Positions 12,150-22,300 of a DNA stretch of 64,000 nucleotides are shown in pieces (position 1 is the stretch's first letter; every line of letters starts with the position of its first letter). Position numbers and translations under genes: made by a program. The stretch is from Arctopsyche grandis (Eukaryota; Arthropoda; Insecta; Trichoptera; Hydropsychidae). Under the pieces are notes generated by a model. It saw nothing but the letters and a program-made list of their open reading frames with translations, was not told the origin of the DNA and ran no database searches. The stretch covers positions 26,529,205 through 26,593,204 of the forward strand of contig NC_135361.1 in the NCBI RefSeq assembly GCF_051622035.1, read 5' to 3'.

Positions 12150-12535
12150 CGGTCTCCGTGACGAGCCAGAATGTTAAATTACAGAAAACGCAAATATCGA
12201 AAATCGAAAGATCTTAAGTCGAAAAATCAAAAAAAAAAAAAAATGGTGCATGGTAAACGGTACATACTCACTTAATTTGCGCGAGCAGGATACAACAGGA
12301 ACAAGAGGAACAGGCTTTTCCTCCCGTATTCTGCGCACGCACATTAATACGGGAGGAAAAGCCTGTTCCTCTTGTTCCTGTTGTATCCTGCTCGCGCAAA
12401 TTAAGTGAGTATGTACCGTTTACCATGCACCCTTTTTTTTTTGATCTTTCGACTTAAGATCTTTCAATTTTCGATCTTTGCCTTCCGATATTTGTGTTTT
12501 CTGTAATTTAACATTCTGGCTCGTCACGTAGACCC
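12150..12535. mobile_element. MULE-like foldback element, family 1, 386 bp
   Basis: The element is a near-perfect palindrome flanked by CTTTATATA on both sides (12141-12149, 12536-12544). The ends are CGGTCTCCGTGACGAG and, inverted, GGGTCTACGTGACGAG. Arms include GGTACATACTCACTTAATTT and GAACAAGAGGAACAGGC. There is no coding sequence. It lies upstream of beta-sarcoglycan. Confidence 0.85.
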
Positions 12536-12589
12536 CTTTATATAATACCCAGTACTATTGAAGAGCTTTCTTGCAGATTTATTATTATT

Positions 12590-13240
12590 TATTATTTATT
12601 AATACTTTTGGACCCTTGTGGCATTACAGGAAGAACTTAATGCGCCACAATGGCCTACATTTGATAAAGATATAAAAACAAGTAAAATATAAAACAAAGG
12701 AAAAAAGCAAAAGCAGAAAACATGGTAAAATAAAATAATAAAAAAATTAACAAAAGGAAAATAATACATCAGAAAAAAAATGAACAAAAGTGTAAAAATC
12801 AAAAATAAAATCTATAAATCCCATTCTTTTTTTACATTGAACAAAATTAAAATAGTAAAATAGTAATAAAAATGTACAAAGGAGAAAGAAAAAGTAAAAC
12901 AAAATATGAATAAAAAAATAAAATCACAGCGAGGTTCAAATGGAAGAGAGTAGATTAAGATTCCACTCATACATCACATTCAAATTAAGAAAGTAATGAT
13001 GAGCGCAGGTTACCAGATAAATATTTTAAAATAATATCCGATAATCTACGCTCACCGAGGTGGAAAATATCGCATTCAGGGACGGCAGCAACGATTTCAT
13101 TGAGAAGTCGCATAGCTCTTGGTATAGGAGCCATTCGAAAAAGAACTGTGCGAGCAGGAGGTACAACCATCAAATGATGATATCTACCACGCACATAATT
13201 ATTAGGTACGCCCATGACGTATTACCACGCAGTATTATGT
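12590..13240 (-). mobile_element. LINE family A, 3' end with reverse transcriptase C-terminus
   Basis: The minus strand at 12985-13215 encodes ARTVLFRMAPIPRAMRLLNE and AAVPECDIFHLGERRLSDII, the C-terminal tail typical of insect non-LTR retrotransposon polymerases. An A/T-rich 3' UTR follows, and the copy ends near TGGACCCTTGTGGCATTACA. The copy is 5'-truncated. Related copies are at 9760-10150, 37330-37650 and 63630-64000. Confidence 0.75.
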
Positions 13241-14685
13241 TCTATGATCTGTAAGTTATGAATATAAAAATTATCCAAAGGTAATTTTTTGTCAAAGTCT
13301 GTCTTTTGGCAATGTTAAAATAAAATGTTTAATATTTTCTTAAATGAAAATTGTATTCTATGTGAATTGAATATAATGTTAGGTTTACATGGTACATTTA
13401 TAAATAAAAAATCAGGGAAAAAAGGGGATAAATAAAACCATAGATATTAAATATACCAGATATTTTTTTAATTTTCTGGATACACACATGACAATATAAT
13501 GTCTATGTTCAAATCTCTTAATATAAATATATTATTCTTTTTCAAGTATATAAATATAACATTGCTACAAAAATGTAAAACAATTTAGGTACAGTTCCTA
13601 CAATTATATAAATAAAGTAAATAATGCGTTCTTTAATTGAAAATTAAAAAATAAAAAAGATCTGATAATAATACAATTGTAATGTGTGTGAAACCCTGAG
13701 TATTTCATACGTTTATTTAAATCAAAGGAAAACTCGTCCGTTTCATTTTGAGGTATAAGAGTTATGTATTAATTTTATAACAAGGAATTAGGTATTTACT
13801 TATGCCTAAAGGTGAATTTAATATGGACAATGGTGTAAAATGTAATATGATTTGGAAAGTTATCGAAGAAATTAGAGTTATCGGAAACCATACGGAAATA
13901 TTGGATGTAAAAAAGCAACAAATACAATTAAAAAAACGGTTTAAATAAGTAATTTATAGTATTTAATATGTGGGATTAGATTTTATGTGTCTGTTTTTTT
14001 TTTCAATTATTACAAAGAAGTGATATTGTAAAACTGGACAGGTTCGCAGATTTTTATTATAGTATACGCAAGTATAACTGTATAAGAAAACGTTTATAGA
14101 TTATCATTGGGCAAGAAATATCCAAATTACAAATTTTGGAGTTGTTTATAGGTTAGCTTTGATAAATATCGTACAGAATTGTTATAAATAGAGAGAAAAT
14201 CTTAACAAGATATTTTGGCAAGTCGGTCCCTAAAAATTAAGTTTAAATAATCAATTAAAAATAAAACTATGTAAAGTTAAATAACAAATACCGAATACAT
14301 TTTTGAAACAATTTAAAAGGCAATGAAAATGATCACAGAGAGTATATTCATACATATTTATAGATTTTACACGATTGAGACAGATTAATATGTAATACAT
14401 TTTACCTTCCTGATAATAATTCCGCTTACTTATTATAGTTGCTTTTATATAATAAAAGTGATTTAGTCGTTGTCATGGATATTGGTTACTGAATGTCTGT
14501 TTAAATATTGTCTCCTTAGAATGCAACTTCAAGCATAACGAAATTAGCACATTTCTTAAGCGAATATCGGATGAAAGCAAAATTAAATAAAAAAAATCAG
14601 TTCTATATACTCTCATGAAAAAAAAACGATAATGTACATACATTGATAAGATGGTAATGAATCAGTTTTCAAACCACCGATAATC
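13241..14685. other. intergenic, no gene seen
   Basis: Very AT-rich sequence between the LINE A copy and a TTAA MITE. Nothing coding was recognised. Confidence 0.6.
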
Positions 14686-14689
14686 TTAA

Positions 14690-15167
14690 CCATTTGCCCG
14701 CGGCCGTCTTCTATGGAAGCTTTGGGCGACAAGTCTGTAGCGCGGCTGTCTTCCATAGAATTTCTGAACTTTGCACGGGATTTTGAGGCTTATATGCGCC
14801 TATTTCAACTGTTTTAAGGTTCAAAATTGGTTGAATATATTACTGAGAGTTGAATGCCATCTATTCAATTTGCTTAAAATGAATATATACCAGTCGAAAA
14901 TTAGATTTTTGTGGAACCATACTCAAACCTCGTTTATGTGACGTCACATCTTCATACAATTATGAAGAATGATTATTTGACAATTAATCCAAAACTACGA
15001 GATATATTATGTATTTTATTGTTTAAAATAATACTTTATGTGTTAATTAACATATCTGGTTACTTGAGTAAATATTAAAATCTGTATTTAAGGTCGAAAA
15101 TTCGATTGCCAAATTTGCGAAAAAGGTGCCGGGCTTGTTCGCTATATTTATTGCCGCTGGCAAAGGG
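14690..15167. mobile_element. piggyBac-like MITE, 478 bp
   Basis: It is flanked by TTAA (14686-14689, 15168-15171). The ends are CCATTTGCCCGCGGC and, inverted, CCCTTTGCCAGCGGC. The core is non-coding. Confidence 0.65.
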
Positions 15168-15171
15168 TTAA

Positions 15172-16362
15172 TAGAGACTCATCCTTGTACCATTGTTGTC
15201 ATTCCTGCAAACAATTTAAAACTGCACATATACTCTATAGAAACAACATTTTCCAAAGTGCAAAAACATGTGTGATATATAATTACAACAATAGTGTAGT
15301 ATATTCTAAAGTGATTTTTCACAATGAAAGTATGAGACGACGTGACATTAGGTGACATATTTATTTATTTATATGTGAAAATCGATGGCTGAAAATGACG
15401 CGTGAAATGATAATGATAATAGTGACACAATATAAAACTTATCATACAATAATTATATTTTAAGAATTACAATTTGTAATACATATATAAAGATATAATT
15501 GTGGCTTTGCGACCAACTGCGACACTACCGACCTTACAGAGAATATAAATACGTATCTGTTATTATCCTAATAATTTTATATTATATTATTATAAAGCAT
15601 ACATGTATAACATATTTAATTTTTACATACAATGCGAAAATTTCAAATCATTTTGTTACATTTTTGAAGTCCGTACTGAATTTTAAATCACACTTTCAAA
15701 AACGTCACCAAAATGACTAACTCATTTTCACCACTTTATCTGATAATACTGTAAAAATACACTGAATTTACACTTATATATTATTCCCTATTTATTTATA
15801 ATATAACAATTATTATTTCAAATAAAATAAATAAATGCATTTATTCATGTTTACAAACATATTAGAACATTCTTCTATCTTGTTCTTCGCACAAACATTG
15901 ATACGTGCTTACATATAAATGTTCGCATATCAAATCTAATTTAAGAAATGAATCATATTCTTTACATCTTTTTGCAATATGGAAAAATAAGAACATTAAA
16001 AAATTAGCAATGATATGCGTACAATATATAAAATATATATACACGCTAACAGTTACAACAATAATTATAAATACTTCATATTTATTTAGCTTTGTTATTT
16101 TTTTGGTGTTTATATTAATTAATTACAATTCGGCCATTAAATTTATATTATACACTTTCGTATGAAATAAATAAACCTTTTTCAACATTATAAAAATATT
16201 TATCATTTGCAACGCAATGAAACAAAAGGAATGTATGAATTCAGTAATAAATAATAGAACATAATGTAAAGGATTTGTAACGTAATGTCACCGAATGTTA
16301 AGGTGCATATTTGAGACGCCGTTACGTTTGATTGTCACCGTTGAATTGTGCCACATTGATTA
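15172..16362. other. 3' flank of slit and its extension
   Basis: AT-rich sequence that probably holds the 3' UTR of the transcript ending at 16363, including the AATAAA at 16081-16086. Short frames on both strands are not supported. Confidence 0.5.
16081..16086 (-). terminator. candidate polyadenylation signal AATAAA
   Basis: AATAAA on the minus strand lies about 280 bases beyond the 16363 stop, in an AT-rich stretch. It is the first one past the long extension and could end the transcript that contains it. Such hexamers are frequent in this base composition, including inside the extension, so the call is tentative. Confidence 0.35.
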
Positions 16363-18990
16363 TCATTGCATACCTTCGAATCTGAACTCCATGGAGTATC
16401 CAGTGTAAATGGCAAGAGCGAACATGGACAAAACAGACAATAGAAAGACTTTCGTGATGTCTATTCTGCGGTTGCCAGAATTAGTTTCAAAGTTCATGTT
16501 ATTCTTTACGTCGAACTTCGTCAGGAACGAGTCCTGATCTGGTTTATCTTGACCTGATGATTTTTCAGAAAACGCATTCGAATCTTTCGGTCGGCTGCCA
16601 ACGTCGACTTTCTCTAATATGGTATGTCGTGTGTCCACGACTGGGATAATCCTCACGCCGGATTCTTCAGCGAAGTCTTCTTCGCCGACGGCCCAGAGGT
16701 CGTCCAACTCCTTACCTGTCTTTTGTTTCCAATCTTCATTGGAATTAGAGCGCTCTGTTAAAACCCCACTGGGCCCCTTGCTATGGAATGGAATCTGCTT
16801 TTCTAGTCTGTCATCTACGTTGCCTTCCGATCGATGTAAGATCGGTATACTCTCTTTAGATTCAGTGCTCTTATCGAATATAGTCTTATTATCATCGTTA
16901 TATTGTTTATTGTTTGCTCGTCTGCTTGATTTGTCTTCTTTCTTTACATCATTCAATAGTTGAATTACATCTTTTGAATCGGGACCGAGAATATCTAAAA
17001 TGTTCATGTACACATTTTTCACATGATTTTTTCCATAATCTGTAGAGAATGTATTTCGATTTCGATTGATATCAATAGTGCTGTTTTCGATTTTCATCGT
17101 TTGATTCCAATTGAAATTTTTCCTTTCACTCTCAATAAAACTTTTATTCATGCTCTTATCAAAGCGATCAGGAATTTTGATAACATTTTCAGTTACTTGT
17201 GTAGTTTCTTCTCGATTTATATTTATAACTTCGGGATGCAATTTACTGTCTGGAAAGCTTTCTGTAATTGGAATTACAGTAGTTGTAGTTGGAACTTCTT
17301 GTAGTTTAACAGTAGTTGTAGACAATTTGCCAAATTCATCTGGAATAAATTCGTCTTCATTGTCATAATAATCATCGTCATATGGCAAATCGTCAATTTT
17401 CGACTTTGAAAACTTGTCGATGGGTGATTTGACCATTCCTTTAGTGGTCCATACATTCGGTGCAACAGGTTGTGAAATGGTTTTATCAACTTCTTGTTTA
17501 GGATTAGAGCTAGGTATGGGATTAAATGAAACAGGAACTTCAGTTTTAGTTGCTCCACCTCTGTTTGAATACCATTTAGGATTGGATTTAGCATTTTTCT
17601 CAAAGCTGTCGTTATCTTGGGATTCTTTATTTTTGGATTTCACTAACAGTGCAATTTTACCATCTGATGTCATAACGGCTGAAACTTTATTCTTCTCTGA
17701 TTCTTGATAGAAATTGTTAGTATTTTTATGTTCCGCTTTAGCGGCGAATTTGTCGTTATGGGTGGATTTGATTTTATTTGTAACACTTTCATTATCATCA
17801 ACTTGAAACAGAATTTTAACTCTACCACTCGGGGTATCAAATGTTTTGATCGCTTTATCTAAATTTTTGTTCTTATTATCATGAGTTGTTTCTTGTTTCA
17901 AGTCTGCCTTACCTTCTTCAACGCTTGCATCATCTGCCCACATATATATCGTATAATCAGTATTATTCAAATTCTCCGTTTGTATAGAACCTTCTATCAA
18001 TTTATAGATATCATCATGGTTATCAATCACACTATGGATTTGCTCTACCTCATCATTCTCATAAATCTGATCATTTTGAAGGTAACTATTGTCAGTATTA
18101 TCTTCAACTATATCGAAATTATCATCAATATGATCCCTGCTGTCTACTAAATGCTTCAAATATTTTTTAAATTGAATCTTTGATTCGTTTCCTTTCTGAT
18201 CTATCTTTGAAACAAGCTCTTCAAAGTCGCTCTTTTTGAAATCGAAAGTAACGTTAGCTTTGAGTTGTGATTTTTTCTCAAAATCTCTTTTGATTAACTG
18301 AAATAGATTTTCCAATATAGAGTCATCGTTGGAATTTGGGAAAAGATCAGAGGCGAATTGTGGCAATTGTTTTAAAAACGCATTTTTCTCAGATTTTGAA
18401 ATATTTGCAATTATGATTTCAGGATCAATTTCAGATCTGTCATGCGAATTTGTATCCTCAAATATAACCCTCACTGAATCGAGCGCTGAAATGTTTATTT
18501 CGGTACTCGTTCCTTCAGTAATAGGATACAATAACTTCTCATCGTTGTCTATATAAGACTCGTCACCTTCTAGGTATGAAATAACTTCATCGTCATCGAT
18601 TTTATCTTCAACTTCTATAACACCCGGTACGATGACAAGTTTTTCATCTTCTGCCTTCTTCACATCATTAACAACGGCGTCGTAACTATTAGCACTCAAC
18701 ATATAACGAAAATCATTGTTGTTATTAAAATTAGATAAATCATGGCCTGAACTATTATTAATGTTAACGTCTTCATTGCTCGTATAATCTGAATGATTTT
18801 TTACATTATAATTGTGGCTATTAATACTATAATTATGAAAACTAATATTATCACTATTATCACTAGCGTTAAGGATAGGGTCATTATTACTAATCTTAAC
18901 TAGGGGTAAGTCCTCTGATACTGCAATTATTTGCAATAAGCTGGTGGTAGGCTGGTCGGTATTGAAGTCGCGGTTGGCCGCCGTGCCCAG
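16363..18990 (-). CDS. 875-codon open frame directly after the slit stop, with C-terminal membrane segment
   Basis: The frame of slit stays open past its TGA (context AAC TGA CTG) for 875 codons, to a TGA at 16363-16365. The first in-frame ATG is 96 codons in, so this is not a simple separate ORF. The product starts Asn/Asp/Ser-rich (NNSSGHD, NFNNNNDF), continues with acidic and lysine-rich low-complexity sequence, and ends with a hydrophobic segment (VFLLSVLSMFALAIYTGY) and a short tail, EFRFEGMQ. No known domain is recognised. It may be a readthrough or alternatively spliced extension of Slit, or the last exon of an overlapping gene: possible acceptors end at 18952 (phase 0, matching the end of exon 28) and 18921 (phase 1). 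Several N-x-S/T sequons are present. That it is coding is strongly supported; how it is expressed is not. Confidence 0.8.
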   Translation of the reverse strand: MGTAANRDFNTDQPTTSLLQIIAVSEDLPLVKISNNDPILNASDNSDNISFHNYSINSHNYNVKNHSDYTSNEDVNINNSSGHDLSNFNNNNDFRYMLSANSYDAVVNDVKKAEDEKLVIVPGVIEVEDKIDDDEVISYLEGDESYIDNDEKLLYPITEGTSTEINISALDSVRVIFEDTNSHDRSEIDPEIIIANISKSEKNAFLKQLPQFASDLFPNSNDDSILENLFQLIKRDFEKKSQLKANVTFDFKKSDFEELVSKIDQKGNESKIQFKKYLKHLVDSRDHIDDNFDIVEDNTDNSYLQNDQIYENDEVEQIHSVIDNHDDIYKLIEGSIQTENLNNTDYTIYMWADDASVEEGKADLKQETTHDNKNKNLDKAIKTFDTPSGRVKILFQVDDNESVTNKIKSTHNDKFAAKAEHKNTNNFYQESEKNKVSAVMTSDGKIALLVKSKNKESQDNDSFEKNAKSNPKWYSNRGGATKTEVPVSFNPIPSSNPKQEVDKTISQPVAPNVWTTKGMVKSPIDKFSKSKIDDLPYDDDYYDNEDEFIPDEFGKLSTTTVKLQEVPTTTTVIPITESFPDSKLHPEVININREETTQVTENVIKIPDRFDKSMNKSFIESERKNFNWNQTMKIENSTIDINRNRNTFSTDYGKNHVKNVYMNILDILGPDSKDVIQLLNDVKKEDKSSRRANNKQYNDDNKTIFDKSTESKESIPILHRSEGNVDDRLEKQIPFHSKGPSGVLTERSNSNEDWKQKTGKELDDLWAVGEEDFAEESGVRIIPVVDTRHTILEKVDVGSRPKDSNAFSEKSSGQDKPDQDSFLTKFDVKNNMNFETNSGNRRIDITKVFLLSVLSMFALAIYTGYSMEFRFEGMQ

Positions 18991-19360
18991 TCAGTTGGAG
19001 CCGTGGCCACTTCTAGAGCATTTTCTAGAACAGGCGCACTTGCGCACGACGTCCACGTCTTTGGTGTATCTGGTGCCGTCACTGCACACCAATCTCACCT
19101 GAAACAAATTGACATTATTAGAATACAAATGTCCAGAAGAGTGTATTCAATTTGGCATTGATTGTAGAGTACTTTTCTGCGTTTGGTGTTGCGCGGTGTG
19201 CAACAAGCGTGTGCCCCGCACGCCGTAGACGGTTTACACCGGGCTGTCCTCAATGGACGACGGCTTTTACAAGAGCCTTCGCTGTAAAATTCTCTGGTGG
19301 CTTCTTTCCGGCAGGCAACTCCAACTGTCGATGGACTTCCATTGCCAGGACGATTTCCTC
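18991..19360 (-). CDS. sli: slit exons 28-29: C-terminal cystine knot and stop
   Basis: Exon 19173-19360 encodes a Gly/Ser-rich lead ([20 protein letters not shown]) and the first half of the knot ([27 protein letters not shown]). Exon 18991-19098 completes it: [20 protein letters not shown], then [15 protein letters not shown] and TGA. The spacing of Cys residues and the CxCxxxC end match the Slit CTCK domain, and the stop lies a few residues past the point where other Slits end. Both exons are GC-rich against an AT-rich background. What follows the TGA is described in the next entry. Confidence 0.95.
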
Positions 19361-22300
19361 CTTTAATTATACATATTTTTGATTTTTAAATGCTTTTAAT
19401 TATTACTAAATTATGTGCACAATGCATCTGTAGGAATAATGTCCATCATACTAACGAGAACTCTAGTGCCAAATATTCCGTAATCGCGATTTTAATGTCA
19501 AAAATTGTCTCTTATCCAATTACCTTTTTTACACTTCTTTATATCCTTTCTCAGATTACTATCTTCTATCAAGAGGGTGTCTGGTTCACAGCATCAAAAG
19601 TCGAAAGATCGAAAAGTAAATATAGGAAAGCAAAGATCGAAAAGAATGTATGCATGGTAAACGGTACCATGTATATATAATATATACCAGTGGTGTGAAA
19701 TTCTCTCTCTTTTTGTCAAAAATAGAGAGAATTCCTGCGCGGGCAGGATATGGGAGGAAAAGCCTGTAGGAATATAGCACGACTTGTGCTATTACGAATC
19801 AAAACCAGTGATCTCATCATCGATCCTGTATAAACATGCATAACTCAAGGGCAACGTCCCCTTCGACCATTCCAGAAGAAAGAGTTCATCGCTCGATCGT
19901 AAAACGAACGAAACCCAACAGTGATGTCATCAGGAAACTGTAACACGTGTCCTAAAAAGTCGTTTACGCGTGTCACATGCCCGCATTTTTAAATGAACGA
20001 CGTCCTGGCGCTGACCCCATAGCAATAAACCACACGTGTACAGAAGATACGTGCCTCGAAAACAGGTCAATACGTGTTCCTAACACACGTGTCCTGGAAA
20101 CGAAGAAGAAGCATCTGCACGCGGCACGCTTCAAGCCAGAACGTATATAAAGTGATGCAACAGCTCCCAACACCAGAGTGAACCTCTGGAGTTCAACCAG
20201 TTCACTTCTCCGAAGCTCAACCTCTTCGTACATACAATAACCATTGTAACAATTGAACAAAAATAAACGATCCTCTTACAAACTACACAACATGTGTTTC
20301 ATTAGGCCGGGATACGGTCAACATACCTTTCCTGCCTTACACATCTTATATCTATTTTAATAGCCACTGATCTACTGATCATTTTCTATTTTACAATTTT
20401 ATTTAGTAATTATAGTATTATATTCAGAGAAATATTATTTAGGCGTTATATCTTTGTCAAGTGACGATTGTCCATAGATATTCCTAAATAATTTTAGCAT
20501 CAGTCGTATTTGATGCTTGATGCTTGACACATGTCTGGTAAAAACTTCTCTGTTTGTTTATATTACTCGCAAGATGGGCAAGCATCGTTAAAAATTGCAC
20601 AATGCATTCAAAAACACACAATAAACAACATGGGATACACTTTTATAAGTAAATTGATCTGATTGTATTCCGTGCGTTGTAGCGTAGTTATGGAGACTTA
20701 CCGTGTAATATTGACACAATTTATTTATTCGTAAGGGCCCTTCTATTATTATAACATTTCTCTGATTATATTATTCTAATGTTAATGTACAGCATAATAG
20801 GAAAAAGAGCTCAAAAGCCTATAATTACACATATGGATATTATTATGTTTATTTGAATGCACTATAATGTGGTACAGAATGAATACATTTCCGAATGCAG
20901 TGTGTGACTTTCTAAACGCAATTTTCATTAATATATTATAACTAGTGCTATGCCCGTTGAAAAATCATCGCCTGAGTGTTGGCATATTAAGTTATTATAT
21001 AAAAAAGAATTAAAAGAAATATGTCGGTGCTGTGTTCGATCCGCACGGGGTCGAATTTTTTTAAAATACCTTTAAAATAAATATAATTTAATAGTTTGAT
21101 ATGAAAAAAAAATGGTAAAACCTACCTACATATAAATAATATAAAACACCAATAGAAAAAATAATTAATTATATAAATTTTCAATAGATGGCGCTAAATG
21201 CTCAGAGACACAGATACACATAATAGTGATATTATATATATGAATATAAATAGTATAATATACCTTGTCCTGTGCCTGTCGATGAATCACCGGAACCATG
21301 TTGTTTCGGTTTAAAACCATTATTTTTGTTATGTCCTAATGCTGTAGAACCACCTAAATAATACAAAAAATCCATAATTAAAAATTAACATACGAAATTT
21401 AATAATTAAATTCAAAAATAAGCCAACCAATGGATGCCAAAAGTTCGCATTGTGGACCCCGAGTGCCAGGCTTGCACCGGCACGTATAATCACTTTTGGA
21501 ATCGCCTTCTTGTACACACTTTCCACCCCTCTTACACGGATTCGGAATACATGCTTCCTAAAATACAAAAACGATTTAATTAAAATCGTTAAAGCTTTAT
21601 ATTTCATTATTAAAAGTAGGAAAAAGTATGCCTTTAAAGTGACCTGTGTGTCTCGGGGGTCGCCTTGCATTCCGGCTGTGGATGGAGGTGGTTCAACTTC
21701 CATTTCTTCGAGAAGGGCACATCCTGGAGTAACACGAACTTGCCTTGCTGCATTTGTAAAGTCAACTGGTTTATGGTTGATCCACACTTCTTTGAAGCAT
21801 CCTTTGAAAAGTATTATATAATTTAGTTATATGGTGTTTTAAGTACATTTTTGATGTGGGCTCTTTAGGCATACCTCTGAAGCTTGTCAGATTTCTGAGA
21901 TGCCATTTATTAAAAGCATCCTTTCCAGCATCATCTGGTAGTCCTCCAAGGTATAGAGGTTTAGAAAGTCGCAAGAACTCTTTAGGACCTTCATTTACTA
22001 TCGATCTTGCAGGGCCACCGTCGACTCGAAGTGTGAAATTCTTTTTAATTGCCAATAATTCAGCTTTGTGATAGGTACTATCTGATACCATTTCAAAGCT
22101 TGAAATAATATAAACACATTATTTTAAATGTTTATTTAATACGAGAAAAGATGTAGCAAAAATGATTTTTCTTTAAAAATACCTGTACATTGTAGAAACT
22201 GGATGATTACCAACATCATAACTAACTCGAATCCGTCCGTTGAACAGTTCAACTGCCAAATGATCTTGTGCTCCAAAATACATTAGAACTCCATTTTGTT

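Noticed and set aside
17023..18556. Several plus-strand frames of 75-115 codons across 16619-18556
   Set aside because: They are antisense shadows of the 875-codon minus-strand frame and show low-complexity sequence with no family resemblance.
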